Assembly: GCF_024343615.1 (NCBI RefSeq) | Contig: NZ_RJUB01000156.1 | Location: 62,001 to 126,000, forward strand | Source of the DNA: Ferruginibacter sp. HRS2-29 | Lineage (GTDB): Bacteria; Bacteroidota; Bacteroidia; Chitinophagales; Chitinophagaceae | DNA: 64,000 nt | Direction: 5' to 3' | Shown: piece by piece, positions 1 through 8,552 of the stretch | Position numbering within the stretch: the stretch's first letter is position 1 | How the letters are laid out: each line of letters opens with the position of its first letter | The notes under the pieces: model-generated | Database searches by the model: none | The model's input: the letters and a program-made list of their open reading frames with translations, nothing else | What the model was told of the DNA's origin: nothing | Program-made: the position numbers and the translations under genes

Positions 1-197
1 AGGCTTACCATCTTATTTACACGGCCCTCGGCCCAGTCTTTTTTGTTCTTGGTAATGAAGATATCGGCCACATCGCCGGGAACGGCACCTTCAATAAAGA
101 TCACTTTTCCCTCATGCCGGGCCAGCGCTTTTCCTTCGGCTGCATAATCCGTCACCTCGATAGCAGGCAGGATGAATTTTTTATTTTTTTTACTCAC
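1..197 (-). CDS. 23S rRNA (uracil-5-)-methyltransferase RlmD-like, N-terminal fragment (runs off window)
   Basis: Only the first 65 codons are in the window. The visible part is a basic start followed by a TRAM-type OB domain, with the AIEVTDYAAEGKALARHEGK and FIEGAVPGDVADI segments typical of the RumA/RlmD/TrmA family, which methylate U1939 or U747 of 23S rRNA. I chose the GTG at 197 because an in-frame TAA lies four codons upstream and no ATG lies between. The SAM-binding and Fe-S parts are outside the window, so the exact target cannot be assigned. Confidence 0.75.
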   Translation of the reverse strand, partial: MSKKNKKFILPAIEVTDYAAEGKALARHEGKVIFIEGAVPGDVADIFITKNKKDWAEGRVNKMVS

Positions 198-218
198 GCG
201 GCAAAATTACAGAAAAGG

Positions 219-267
219 GACGACAGACGACAGAGGAGCGACCGCCGACCATGGATCACGGATCACC
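219..267. repeat. Seven tandem GC-rich 7-bp units (GANNNNN)
   Basis: The stretch reads as GACGACA, GACGACA, GAGGAGC, GACCGCC, GACCATG, GATCACG, GATCACC with no slippage over 49 bp. It is the most degenerate member of the 7-bp array class in this window: the period is kept while the sequence drifts. It lies just 5' of the RlmD-like gene start and runs directly into the C-rich inverted repeat. Confidence 0.7.
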
Positions 268-367
268 GGCCCCCTAAATCCCCCAAGGGGGACTTTTATC
301 AAATCGAAGAATACCATATTATAATATTACGCTAAGGTCAAGGTCCCCCTTGGGGGATTTAGGGGGC
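268..367. repeat. Inverted repeat with C/G-rich arms upstream of the TlpA-like gene
   Basis: Arms at about 268-296 and 340-367 are reverse complements over at least 25 bp (CCCCCTAAATCCCCCAAGGG and its complement), separated by an AT-rich 43-bp spacer. Each arm is itself partly self-complementary (CCCCC-AA-GGGGG). The right arm ends 30 bp before the start codon of the next gene, so it would be in its 5' leader if transcribed. From memory, this type of C-rich repeat is common in Bacteroidota intergenic DNA; I could not check that here. Confidence 0.8.
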
Positions 368-397
368 TTTGTCTTACATTTGTTTTCTTTTAATGAT

Positions 398-1825
398 ATG
401 AGAAGAAAATTATCCGTTTTCATCGCTGTAGCCCTCGTGCTGATGGCTTTCCGGGCAGACGCCTACCAGATCACTTTCAAAAGCAATTACACTTCGGGCA
501 AAGCCTACCTGACTTATTACATGGGCAAAAATCTCAATATTGAGGATTCTGCCATGGTAAATGCAAAGGGGATCGCAATATTTAAAAACAGTAAGAAGCT
601 GCCGGGCGGGATCTATGCGGTGGTTTTTCCCGGAAACAGGTTCTCCGCCGATTTTCTGATCGATAAGGAACAGGTGATCAGCATACAGGCCGATACCACC
701 GACCTCACTAAAACCATTGTGACCGGCTCACCGGAAAACATTCTCTTTGAGCAATACCAGAAATTTACCGCGGTAAAAGGTGTACAGCTCACCACCGAAC
801 GTACGGCTTACCTGCAATCGACCACGGCCGCCGACAGCGCAAAACACGAAGCCGCTTATAATAAGTACAATACAGAACTGAATAATTACCGCACCAATCT
901 CATCAAAACACACCCAAATTCATTGATGGCAGTACTGCTGAATGCCATGAAGGAGCCGCCTTACCCGGAAAAAGTGCCGGTAACCAGGCAGGATTCCCTG
1001 GATAATTATCATTATTACAAAACGCATTACTGGGATGGCATCAGCTTTATGGATGGCCGCATTGTGCGTACGCCCTTCTTCCTTCCCAAGCTGGAGCGGT
1101 ATTATCGCGAAGTGATCGCCCAATCGCCCCCGGATTCCATCATTAAGGACATCGATTATAAATTGTTGCTGGCACGTACTGCCCCCGAAATGTATAAATA
1201 CCTGCTCAACTGGCTGACGGATGAATACATCAACCCAAAGTACATGGGGCAGGATGCGGTATTTGTTCATTTATTCGATAAATACCACAGCAAAGGCCTT
1301 ACGCCATGGCTCAACGAAAAACAGATGGAGGTCATCAGTCGCAGGGCATATATGCAAATGGCCAACCTCATTGGCGAAAAAGCGGCCAATCTCGAAATGC
1401 TGGATACGGCAGGCAAAGTAACACCGTTGTACGAAGTAGATGCCGATTACACGATCGTGCTTTTCTGGGATCCCACCTGCGGACATTGTAAGGAGGAGCT
1501 GCCGAGGATCGATTCTATCTACAACGCCAGCTGGAAAAAACTCAACCTCAAAATTTACGCGGTGCTCACCGAAGACCAGAAGCCGGAGTGGCTGAAATAT
1601 ATCCACGACCACAATCTGGGCGGCTGGGTAAACGTTTACCAGACGAAGGCGATGGCCGATGCGGATTTTGCCGCTTCCAGGCCGGGCTTCAGGCAGTTAT
1701 TCGACGTGACGATGACCCCCACGATATTTTTGCTGGATAAAGACAAAAGGATCATCGGGAAGAAACTGAGCTGGCAGCAGATCAATGAACTTTTATTGGT
1801 TAAGACTAAAAATAAGAATGGATAA
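398..1825 (+). CDS. TlpA-like thioredoxin-fold protein with DUF5106-type middle region
   Basis: Exported thiol-disulfide protein, 475 aa. The start is set at 398 because the MRRKLSVFIAVALVLMAF signal peptide begins there; the upstream ATG at 350 adds only 16 unlikely residues from inside a repeat. An N-terminal beta-rich region resembling DUF4369 is followed by a helical middle part and a C-terminal thioredoxin domain with the redox motif CGHC at residues 361-364. Such proteins act in the periplasm of Bacteroidota in disulfide reduction or cytochrome maturation. No cytochrome genes adjoin it. The last codons and the TAA lie in the first 7-bp unit of the array that follows. Confidence 0.85.
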   Translation: MRRKLSVFIAVALVLMAFRADAYQITFKSNYTSGKAYLTYYMGKNLNIEDSAMVNAKGIAIFKNSKKLPGGIYAVVFPGNRFSADFLIDKEQVISIQADTTDLTKTIVTGSPENILFEQYQKFTAVKGVQLTTERTAYLQSTTAADSAKHEAAYNKYNTELNNYRTNLIKTHPNSLMAVLLNAMKEPPYPEKVPVTRQDSLDNYHYYKTHYWDGISFMDGRIVRTPFFLPKLERYYREVIAQSPPDSIIKDIDYKLLLARTAPEMYKYLLNWLTDEYINPKYMGQDAVFVHLFDKYHSKGLTPWLNEKQMEVISRRAYMQMANLIGEKAANLEMLDTAGKVTPLYEVDADYTIVLFWDPTCGHCKEELPRIDSIYNASWKKLNLKIYAVLTEDQKPEWLKYIHDHNLGGWVNVYQTKAMADADFAASRPGFRQLFDVTMTPTIFLLDKDKRIIGKKLSWQQINELLLVKTKNKNG

Positions 1826-1931
1826 TTTGTCAATGGATAATGGATAACGTTTCCAGCCTGAACAGCGTTCAATTATGTAAAGTATTTTCGGGTAAAAAAC
1901 ATTATCCATTATCCATTATCCATTGTCAATT
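1819..1931. repeat. 7-bp array pair, TGGATAA units, inverted arms
   Basis: Left arm 1819-1847 carries three TGGATAA units interrupted by TTTGTCAA; right arm 1901-1931 carries the complement (TTATCCA x3, then TTGTCAATTAA). The spacer contains AACGTTTCCAGCCTGAA at 1846-1862, whose second half recurs in the elements at 17311 and 18843. The first unit supplies the stop codon of the upstream gene. Confidence 0.85.
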
Positions 1932-1957
1932 AAGATATCTATTAAAATGTGTTTTCA

Positions 1958-3889
1958 ATGAAAAAACTGTACATCATGTTCGTCGCTTCCGCCTGCATTG
2001 GCAGCGCAAGTGCGCAAACATTGATCACTTATGGCAACAGTACCGTAAGTAAAGACGAATTCTGGCGGGCATATAATAAGAACAAGCCTGTTGTGACCGA
2101 CAAAGAAAAATCGGTAAGGGAATACCTGGAGTTGTATACCAATTTCAAGCTGAAGGTGAAAGCGGCGCAGGATCTGCGCATTGATACGCTTCAGCAGATC
2201 CAGTACGACGTACAGAACTTCAGGAACCAGGTGACGGAAAATTACCTCAGCGACGATAAGGGTTTCAAGCGCCTGCAGGACGAAGCATTCGACCGCAGCC
2301 AGAAAGATATACACGCCATCCATTTTTCGGTGCCGGTGGATACGGCCCATCCGGAGATTGCCCTTAAAGCGATCACAGAACTGCAGGCCGAACTGAAAGC
2401 TGGTAAAACAAATTATGCAGAGCTGTCAAAAACTGCGTCGGAAAAATATGGTGTGGTAAAACAAAACGACCTCGGTTTCATCACAGCATTTTCGGTACCG
2501 TACGAATACGAAAACATCATTTACAACACAAAACCAGGCGAAGTAAGCGCGCCTTACAGGTCGAGGTCCGGCTGGCATCTTTTTAAAGTACTGGAGCAAA
2601 AACCAGGCGCCGGAAAATGGAAAGTGGCGCAGATATTATTCGTATTTCCGCCAGATGCAGGCGCAGAAGTAAAAGCGCAGGTAAAACGCAAAGCCGATTC
2701 TGTATACGCTCTGCTGAGCAACGAAAAGATCAATTTTGCGGCAGCGGCAAAAACTTACAGCGATGATAAACTTACTTACCTCACCGAAGGTGAACTGCCG
2801 GAATTCGGTTCGGGCAAATACAGCTACGATTTTGAATCGGAGATATTCAGGTTGAAAAAAGACGGCGAGATAAGCAAACCTTTTGCCACCGCATACGGGT
2901 ACCATATTGTAAAAAGGCTGGCGCAAAAGCCCGTTGTTACTGATAAAGCGGATGAAACCAACCAGTTTGAACTGAAGCAGAAAATAATGGCCGATGCCCG
3001 TATCAATGTGGAAAGGGAAAAATTTACCACGGAGATCATCAACCGGACAGGCATTAAAAAAACAAAACTTGTATCAGACGCTGATCTGTGGAGATACGCG
3101 GATACGATGCTTAAAGATTTTTCAATCGAACGTGCGGATCAGCAACCGATCAGCCGTAAAAAAGTAGTGACTTTTGCCGATGGCAGCGCACTCACCGGCA
3201 GCGACTGGTTGAAATTTGTGCGGTCTTATCGCTCATCCGAACAGAATGCCGGGGAAACCAATCAGCAGTTGTGGAACAAATTCATTTCTTTTTCCGCAGT
3301 GGATTATTACAAAAGTCATCTCGAAAAATACAATGAAGATTTTAAATTTCAGATGCAGGAATTCCGCGAAGGAAATATGCTTTTTGAAGTGATGGAGAGA
3401 AATGTGTGGAACAAAGCGGTAACAGATGCTCCGGGGTTGCAAAAATATTATGCGGAGCATAAAGAAAACTACAAATGGGCGCCCAGTGCCGATATCATCG
3501 TATTCAACTGCAGCACCGAAAAAGCAGCGCAAGAAGCCCTCGCAGCAATGAAAGCCGGAAAAGACTGGAAAAAGATCGCAGAAGAAAGTAACGCCACCAT
3601 ACAAACCGACAGCGGCAGGTATGAGCTCACGCAGATCATCGCGGCGGAATATACTTCCAAAGTAGAAGATGGCGCATACTCGCTCATTGCACCGGGCGGC
3701 GATGGCACAGCGGCATTTGTTAAATACCTGCACATTTACCCGGCCAATATGCAGCGCAGTTTTGAAGAGGCACGTGGCCTCGTGATCAACGATTACCAGG
3801 GGGTACTCGAAAAAAACTGGCTGCAGGTGCTCAGGGCAAAATACCCTGTAAAAGTGAATGAAGCGGTATTAAAAGACCTATTGAAATAA
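1958..3889 (+). CDS. Periplasmic peptidyl-prolyl isomerase with two parvulin domains (SurA/PrsA-like)
   Basis: 643-aa exported foldase. The signal peptide MKKLYIMFVASACIGSASAQ starts at 1958; a GTG nine bases upstream also opens the frame but gives a poorer signal. Two consecutive PpiC/rotamase domains lie at roughly residues 115-225 (HAIHFSV ... SGWHLFKV) and 228-330 (KVAQILFVF ... YGYHIVKRL). They are followed by a long helical C-terminal part. Family members assist folding of outer-membrane proteins. The outer-membrane barrel protein encoded next fits that role but does not prove a partnership. A clear terminator follows at 3912. Confidence 0.88.
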   Translation: MKKLYIMFVASACIGSASAQTLITYGNSTVSKDEFWRAYNKNKPVVTDKEKSVREYLELYTNFKLKVKAAQDLRIDTLQQIQYDVQNFRNQVTENYLSDDKGFKRLQDEAFDRSQKDIHAIHFSVPVDTAHPEIALKAITELQAELKAGKTNYAELSKTASEKYGVVKQNDLGFITAFSVPYEYENIIYNTKPGEVSAPYRSRSGWHLFKVLEQKPGAGKWKVAQILFVFPPDAGAEVKAQVKRKADSVYALLSNEKINFAAAAKTYSDDKLTYLTEGELPEFGSGKYSYDFESEIFRLKKDGEISKPFATAYGYHIVKRLAQKPVVTDKADETNQFELKQKIMADARINVEREKFTTEIINRTGIKKTKLVSDADLWRYADTMLKDFSIERADQQPISRKKVVTFADGSALTGSDWLKFVRSYRSSEQNAGETNQQLWNKFISFSAVDYYKSHLEKYNEDFKFQMQEFREGNMLFEVMERNVWNKAVTDAPGLQKYYAEHKENYKWAPSADIIVFNCSTEKAAQEALAAMKAGKDWKKIAEESNATIQTDSGRYELTQIIAAEYTSKVEDGAYSLIAPGGDGTAAFVKYLHIYPANMQRSFEEARGLVINDYQGVLEKNWLQVLRAKYPVKVNEAVLKDLLK

Positions 3890-3911
3890 AAGATATCTGT
3901 TCTTTAAAAAC

Positions 3912-3940
3912 GCCTGTCAACCCCGTTGGCAGGCTTTTTG
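3912..3940 (+). terminator. Rho-independent terminator after the parvulin gene
   Basis: GCCTGTCAAC and GTTGGCAGGC form a 10-bp stem (one T-G wobble) with a CCC loop, followed by TTTTTG. It begins 23 bp after the stop codon. Confidence 0.85.
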
Positions 3941-3963
3941 TTTTAAGGGGGAGGAAGAAAGAA

Positions 3964-4060
3964 GTCAGATGTCAGTTGTGAGTTGCCGGCGATCTGGGAG
4001 AAGGTTAAACCGGGCGTGCTGAAAACCCACAACTGGCATCTGTCAACTATTTGACTGACA
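3964..4060. repeat. 7-bp array pair, GTCAGAT/GTCAGTT units, inverted arms
   Basis: Left arm 3964-3984 reads GTCAGAT, GTCAGTT, GTGAGTT; the right arm at 4026-4060 carries the complement (CACAACTGGCATCTGTC, CAACTATTTGACTGAC). The roughly 40-bp spacer is G/C-richer. It lies between the terminator and the start of the outer-membrane barrel gene, so it would be in that gene's leader. Confidence 0.7.
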
Positions 4061-4085
4061 AGAAAAAACCTAAAAGAAAAAAAGT

Positions 4086-4787
4086 ATGAAAAAATTATTT
4101 GTGATCCTGGTAGCATTAGCTGCAGGTGGGGCGGTAAATGCCCAGACATTTTATGCACAGGGGGGATTGAACCTGGCCAACATCTCTAAAAACGATGCGG
4201 GTGAAACCAACGACAGGAACACCCTCGCCACTTTCAATGCGGGAGCCATGGTGCGTTTCGGGCTTTCAAAAGTTTTTGACCTGGAAACCGGGTTATTGTT
4301 TACCGGCCGCGGAGCAAAATCCGACACTTATTTCGGCAGTAACGAAGATGACAACTACATCAAGGCGAAATTCAACCCTTATTACATTGAATTACCGTTG
4401 AATGCTGTGGTGAAATTTCCCCTTGCTGCGGATGGCAAAACAAACATTTTTGTAAATGCTGGCCCATATGTAGCAGTAGGTGTGGCAGGTAAATCAAAAG
4501 TTGAAAGTAAATTCCTGGGGGTAACTACCTCTTCCAGTGAAAGTATCAAATTCAACGATGATGATCCAACTACCAGCGGACAGGAAAATGCCCGCTACGA
4601 CAGGCTGAAAAGATTTGATTATGGGCTGAATTTCGGCGCAGGGATCGACCTGGGAACAGTAATGTTGAAAGCCAATTACGGACTCGGTCTTGCAAAGATC
4701 AGTTCGCTGGAAACAAATAACAGTGATGATGACAAGAACAAATATCGTACACTGAGTATCTCTGTAGGTATTCCATTAGGAAGATAA
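4086..4787 (+). CDS. Outer-membrane beta-barrel protein (porin/PorT-like family)
   Basis: 233 aa with a signal peptide (MKKLFVILVALAAGGAVNAQ) and a C-terminal half of alternating amphipathic strands ending in LSISVGIPLGR. This matches the small OMP_b-brl_2 barrel family of Bacteroidota. Features seen: FYAQGGLNLANIS near the start, FDLETGLLFTGRG, and FDYGLNFGAGIDLG. The acidic loop DDDPTTSG probably faces outside. No specific function can be given. Two hairpin terminators follow it. Confidence 0.75.
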   Translation: MKKLFVILVALAAGGAVNAQTFYAQGGLNLANISKNDAGETNDRNTLATFNAGAMVRFGLSKVFDLETGLLFTGRGAKSDTYFGSNEDDNYIKAKFNPYYIELPLNAVVKFPLAADGKTNIFVNAGPYVAVGVAGKSKVESKFLGVTTSSSESIKFNDDDPTTSGQENARYDRLKRFDYGLNFGAGIDLGTVMLKANYGLGLAKISSLETNNSDDDKNKYRTLSISVGIPLGR

Positions 4788-4813
4788 TGCACATTGAGCA
4801 ATGAGCGGTTATC

Positions 4814-4884
4814 AAAAAGGCTTTCCAATTGGAAAGCCTTTTTTGTTTAAAAACCCCGGAGGTTTAAAAACCCTCCGGGGTTTT
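4814..4884. terminator. Two adjacent bidirectional terminators between convergent genes
   Basis: The first hairpin (4814-4844) is AAAAAGGCTTTCC-AATT-complement followed by T residues. The second (4848-4884) pairs AAAACCCCGGAGG with CCTCCGGGGTTTT. Both have A-runs before and T-runs after, so they can stop transcription from the barrel gene and from metF. The second uses the CCCCGGAGGTTT sequence that recurs in the tandem repeat at 58065. Confidence 0.85.
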
Positions 4885-4888
4885 GTGG

Positions 4889-5839
4889 TTACAACTTACT
4901 CACCACATCCGCTACGATATTCGGTTTGCCAAGCGTATAATAATGCAATACAGGCACACCTGCTTTTTTCAATTCTTTCGATTGGTGCAATAACCATTCG
5001 GCTCCTACATTCTCCACTTCCGCATCGGTTTTACATTTCATCATTTCGCTGGAAAGCGCCGTAGGCAGGTCGATGCTGAAAATTTTTGGCAGCATCGTCA
5101 GCTGCTTGATATTGTACACCGGCTTCAGCCCCGGAATGATCGGAACCGTGATACCGATTTCCCTGCAGGAATTTACAAAAGAAAAATATTTCGAATTATC
5201 AAAAAACATCTGCGTAACGATATAATCGGCACCCGCGTCCACTTTTTTCTTCAGGTATTGAAGATCGCTGTCCATGTTCGGGGCTTCAAAATGTTTTTCC
5301 GGGTAACCGGCAACACCGATACAGAATTTTGTCTTGGAACTGTTTTTCAACCCCTCTTCCAGGTAAATGCCGGCATTGAGGTTATTGACCTGGTTTAAAA
5401 GATCGATGGCATATTTATGCCCGCCCGGTTCCGGTTCAAAACCCGCTTCGTTTTTTGCGGCATCACCGCGAAGCACCAGCACATTATCGATACCGAGATA
5501 GTTCAGGTTGATCAATGCGTCTTCCGTTTCGTTGATGTTGAACCCGCCACAGATCAGGTGGGGAACTGTATCCACATTATATTTATTCATGATGGCTGCA
5601 CAGATGGATTCCGTACCCGGCCTTTTGCGGATCACTACTTTTTCGAAAGTACCATCCGCTTTTTTCTTGAATACATGCTCACTGCGGTGATAGGTAACAT
5701 TGATGAAAGCAGGCTTATGCTCCATCAACGGATCGAGGTGCTGGTAAAGCGATTGTATGCCTTTGCCTTTCAACGGCGGAAGTATTTCAAAAGAAATAAG
5801 CGGCTCTGTGGCCTGATTGATATGGTCGATTACTTTCAT
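4889..5839 (-). CDS. metF: Methylenetetrahydrofolate reductase
   Basis: Reduces 5,10-methylene-THF to 5-methyl-THF for methionine synthesis, using FAD in a TIM barrel. The protein is 316 aa, close to the bacterial family length of about 300. Segments seen: LISFEILPP near the start, INVTYHRSE, the GFNINETEDALINLNYLGI strand region, and VLRGDAAKNEAGFEP. These are followed by DAGADYIVTQMFFDNSKYF and IPIIPGLKP. The start is set at 5839 rather than the longer frame from 5947, because homology begins at MKVIDHINQATEPLISFE and a good promoter (5858-5888) sits directly upstream. No other methionine genes adjoin. Confidence 0.95.
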   Translation of the reverse strand: MKVIDHINQATEPLISFEILPPLKGKGIQSLYQHLDPLMEHKPAFINVTYHRSEHVFKKKADGTFEKVVIRKRPGTESICAAIMNKYNVDTVPHLICGGFNINETEDALINLNYLGIDNVLVLRGDAAKNEAGFEPEPGGHKYAIDLLNQVNNLNAGIYLEEGLKNSSKTKFCIGVAGYPEKHFEAPNMDSDLQYLKKKVDAGADYIVTQMFFDNSKYFSFVNSCREIGITVPIIPGLKPVYNIKQLTMLPKIFSIDLPTALSSEMMKCKTDAEVENVGAEWLLHQSKELKKAGVPVLHYYTLGKPNIVADVVSKL

Positions 5840-5857
5840 GTATGATAAAATAGAGTG

Positions 5858-5888
5858 CAAAATTAGATATTTCACGCAAAGGCGCAAA
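5858..5888 (-). promoter_or_regulatory. metF promoter, -33 box inside a repeat
   Basis: On the minus strand TTTG (5885-5888), 19 bp, then TAATTTTG (5858-5865), a close match to the Bacteroidota TTTG-N19-TAnnTTTG form. The -33 box is part of the CGCAAAGGCGCAAAGG repeat. Confidence 0.65.
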
Positions 5889-6006
5889 GGAATTGTACGC
5901 TGAAGCTGTGTACCAGGCTGCCTCCTGAAGTTGTTATGTTGGCTCATCCATGAAATTGTAAGAACAAATTAACCTGGCCTTGGCGGGTCTTTGTGCCTTT
6001 GCGTGG
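5873..6006. repeat. Inverted CAAAGG-type repeat between divergent metF and lptB
   Basis: CACGCAAAGGCGCAAAGG at about 5873-5890 faces CTTTGTGCCTTTGCGTGG at about 5989-6006. The arms flank a roughly 100-bp spacer. Each arm provides TTTG sequences that can serve as the -33 box of the outward-facing gene. Confidence 0.75.
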
Positions 6007-6016
6007 AACAATCCCC

Positions 6017-6024
6017 TAATTTTG
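6017..6024 (+). promoter_or_regulatory. lptB -7 box (TAATTTTG)
   Basis: TAATTTTG lies 16 bp before the GTG start of lptB. TTTG candidates for the -33 box occur in the repeat arm 15 and 23 bp upstream; neither is the usual 19-21 bp spacing. Confidence 0.5.
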
Positions 6025-6040
6025 TTTCAAATAATAATAA

Positions 6041-6805
6041 GTGAGTCTCGTCATCCAAACAAACAACCTGGTTAAAGTATACGGCAGCCGTACGGTGGTA
6101 AACAATGTTTCTTTTAATGTGAAACAGGGAGAAATTGTGGGCCTGCTCGGCCCCAATGGTGCCGGTAAAACCACCTCTTTCTACCAGGTGGTAGGATTGG
6201 TAAAACCAGACAAGGGCGATGTTTTTCTCAATGATATCAATATCACCGATCTGCCGATGTACAAAAGAGCACAGATGGGCATCGGTTACCTGCCGCAGGA
6301 AGCCAGCGTTTTTCGCAAGTTGAGTGTGGAAGATAATATTACGGCAGTGCTGGAAATGACGAAGCTGAAAAAACCACAGCAAAAAGAAAAGCTGGAATCG
6401 CTGCTTGAAGAATTCCGCCTGCAGCATGTACGCAAAAACAATGGCGATACACTCAGTGGTGGAGAACGCCGCCGTACGGAGATCGCACGGGCATTGGCGG
6501 TGGATCCTAAATTCATCCTGCTCGATGAACCCTTTGCCGGTGTGGATCCCATAGCCGTGGAAGATATCCAGGAGATCATCGCAAAACTGAAATATAAAAA
6601 TATCGGCATATTGATCACCGATCACAATGTGAACGAAACGCTTTCCATCTGCGACCGGGCCTACCTGCTGATCGATGGAAGTATTTTCAAGCACGGCACA
6701 GCCGAAGAACTGGCCGGAGACGAACAGGTGCGCAGGCTTTACCTGGGAAGGAATTTTGAATTGAAACGAAAAGACTACCTGCACGAGCAAGCTCGTGACA
6801 ATTAA
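6041..6805 (+). CDS. lptB: LPS export ABC transporter ATPase LptB
   Basis: Cytoplasmic ATPase that powers lipopolysaccharide extraction from the inner membrane with LptFG. The 254-aa protein carries Walker [10 protein letters not shown] (near residue 37), the Q-loop, the signature LSGGERRR, Walker [14 protein letters not shown] and the H-loop ITDHNVNE. The text [19 protein letters not shown] is characteristic of the LptB subfamily rather than a generic ABC ATPase. The start is GTG at 6041, just behind a -7 box. The lptF/G/A/C genes are not in the window. The final codons HEQARDN and the TAA run into the AATTAAA array. Confidence 0.95.
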   Translation: MSLVIQTNNLVKVYGSRTVVNNVSFNVKQGEIVGLLGPNGAGKTTSFYQVVGLVKPDKGDVFLNDINITDLPMYKRAQMGIGYLPQEASVFRKLSVEDNITAVLEMTKLKKPQQKEKLESLLEEFRLQHVRKNNGDTLSGGERRRTEIARALAVDPKFILLDEPFAGVDPIAVEDIQEIIAKLKYKNIGILITDHNVNETLSICDRAYLLIDGSIFKHGTAEELAGDEQVRRLYLGRNFELKRKDYLHEQARDN

Positions 6806-6950
6806 AAATTAAGAATTAAAAATTAATCATTTATGCGAAGGCAAATTGATCCCGGTGAACGATAGCCTTCGAAAGCTCAGGCTGAGAATTGTAGGCATTT
6901 CGACTATGATGTTCTCTTAATTTTTAATTTTTAATTTTTAATTCTTAATT
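6801..6950. repeat. 7-bp array pair, AATTAAA/AATTAAG units, inverted arms
   Basis: Left arm 6801-6827 reads AATTAAA, AATTAAG, AATTAAA, AATTAA; right arm 6916-6950 is TTAATTTTTAATTTTTAATT and TTTAATTCTTAATT. The spacer holds GGTGAACGATAGCCTTCGAA, AGCTCAGGCTGAG and CATTTCGACTA, which resemble the CTTCGACAAGCTCAGG repeat family. The lptB stop codon is in the first unit. The right arm ends seven bases before the next start codon. Confidence 0.85.
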
Positions 6951-6957
6951 TCCCCGC

Positions 6958-8472
6958 ATGAAGTTGCTTTCACCCGCAATATCAAAACTTGCCCGCATGC
7001 GTTTCTGGCGTATTGCCAACTGGAAGAATAATCCAATCGCCGCACAACGTCATGTGCTACAGCACCTCATTACCGCCGCACAATACACCGAATTCGGCAA
7101 GAAATACAACTTCACACGCCTATTTACCGTAAAAGAATTTAAGGCGAAAGTTCCCATACAGGATTACGAAAGCCTGAAACCCTATATCCACAGGATGATG
7201 GAAGGCGAGGAAAATGTGCTGTGGAACGAACCGGTCAACTGGTTCGCCAAATCTTCTGGCACTACCAGCGACAAGAGCAAATACATTCCCATCAGCAATG
7301 AAAGCCTGCAAAACAACCACTACAAGGCCAATAAAGATGTGCTGACCAATTATTACAATAACTTTCCCGGCAGCGACCTGCTTACCGGAAAAGGCCTGGT
7401 GGTAGGCGGTTCGCACCAGATAAGCAAAGTAAGCGACGATATACAGTATGGAGACCTGAGCGCCGTGCTTATGCAAAATTCACCCTTCTGGGGACAATGG
7501 CTGCGCACTCCCGAGCTCAGCATCGCCCTGCTCGACGAATGGGAGAACAAAATTGAGAAGCTGGCGCAAACCACTTCCAATGAAAATGTGACCTCCCTTG
7601 CCGGCGTTCCCACCTGGACATTGATCTTGTTAAAGAGAATACTGGAAATAAAAAACAAACAGACCATCGCCGAAGTGTGGCCCAATCTTGAACTGTACAT
7701 CAACGGCGGAGTTTCGTTTGTGCCTTACCGTGAGCAGTTTGAAAAGATCATCGGCAAACCCATCAATTACCTGGAAGTATACAATGCCAGCGAAGGTTTT
7801 TTTGCGGCGCAGGAACATCCCGAAGATGAAGGGATGACCTTGTATACCGAGCATGGTATTTTTTACGAATTCATGCCGGTGGAAGAATACGGAAAGGAAA
7901 AACCGCAAACGATCGGCCTGAAGGAAGTGCAGCTGAACAAACAATATGCGCTTGTGATCAGCACCACCGGCGGCCTGTGGCGCTATCTTGTCGGCGATAC
8001 GGTGCAGTTTACATCGCTCCACCCCTACCAGATAAAAGTGAGCGGCCGGCTCAAGCATTATATCAACGCCTTTGGCGAAGAAGTGATCGTAGACAACAGC
8101 GATCACGCCATTGCCATAGCATGTGCCCGTACCGGCAGCGTGGTGAATGATTATACGGCAGCGCCGGTTTATTTCAGCGAGGGGCGCAATGGTTGCCACG
8201 AGTGGCTGATAGAATTTGATCAACCGCCCGCAGACCTTGCGGCATTTACCCGTGAGCTCGACAGCGCTTTAAAAAGCGTAAACAGCGACTACGAAGCCAA
8301 ACGCTACAACAGCATCGCACTCACCATTCCCGAAGTGCATATATTACCCAAGGGTATTTTTGCCGGATGGCTGCAAAGCAAAGGAAAGATCGGTGGCCAG
8401 CATAAAGTACCTAGGCTCAGCAATGACAGGAAGATCATCGAGGAGATATTGGCGATGAGGGAGATGGCATAG
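6958..8472 (+). CDS. GH3-family acyl-adenylate protein (first of two paralogues)
   Basis: 504 aa, related to plant GH3 auxin/jasmonate-amido synthetases, which adenylate a carboxylic acid and join it to an amino acid. The P-loop-like ATP motif SSGTTSDKSKYIP is at residues 99-111. Further motifs are INGGVSFVPY, EVYNASEGFFAAQ, the LVGDTVQF / KVSGRLKHYINAFGEE region and a C-terminal lysine region KGKIGGQHKVPRLS. Bacterial members are common in Bacteroidota, but their substrates are unknown. A paralogue lies at 28327. It stands alone between arrays and the AbiF-like unit. Confidence 0.85.
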   Translation: MKLLSPAISKLARMRFWRIANWKNNPIAAQRHVLQHLITAAQYTEFGKKYNFTRLFTVKEFKAKVPIQDYESLKPYIHRMMEGEENVLWNEPVNWFAKSSGTTSDKSKYIPISNESLQNNHYKANKDVLTNYYNNFPGSDLLTGKGLVVGGSHQISKVSDDIQYGDLSAVLMQNSPFWGQWLRTPELSIALLDEWENKIEKLAQTTSNENVTSLAGVPTWTLILLKRILEIKNKQTIAEVWPNLELYINGGVSFVPYREQFEKIIGKPINYLEVYNASEGFFAAQEHPEDEGMTLYTEHGIFYEFMPVEEYGKEKPQTIGLKEVQLNKQYALVISTTGGLWRYLVGDTVQFTSLHPYQIKVSGRLKHYINAFGEEVIVDNSDHAIAIACARTGSVVNDYTAAPVYFSEGRNGCHEWLIEFDQPPADLAAFTRELDSALKSVNSDYEAKRYNSIALTIPEVHILPKGIFAGWLQSKGKIGGQHKVPRLSNDRKIIEEILAMREMA

Positions 8473-8516
8473 TTTTTTGACTGAAATGATCTTTAACTTT
8501 TATTGCAATGAACACC

Positions 8517-8547
8517 TTTGATTTCTTGAATAAATAGTATACATTTG
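8517..8547 (+). promoter_or_regulatory. Promoter for the small RNA upstream of the AbiF-like gene
   Basis: TTTG at 8517-8520, a 19-bp spacer, then TACATTTG at 8540-8547, an exact TTTG-N19-TAnnTTTG match. The expected start of transcription is near 8553, well before the downstream open reading frame at 8617. Confidence 0.7.
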
Positions 8548-8552
8548 CAATA

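Noticed and set aside
114..335. 73-codon open frame on the plus strand near the window start
   Set aside because: It runs antisense to the RlmD-like gene and through array and palindrome sequence; it has no ribosome-binding site or family resemblance.
219..367. Insertion sequence or transposon end
   Set aside because: The inverted repeats enclose only 40 bp and no transposase; no target-site duplication was seen.
4801..5064. 87-codon open frame overlapping the metF 3' end
   Set aside because: It begins inside a terminator and continues antisense to metF; it is a shadow frame.
5969..6790. 273-codon open frame antisense to lptB
   Set aside because: LptB is certain from its ABC motifs, and the antisense product has no recognisable features.
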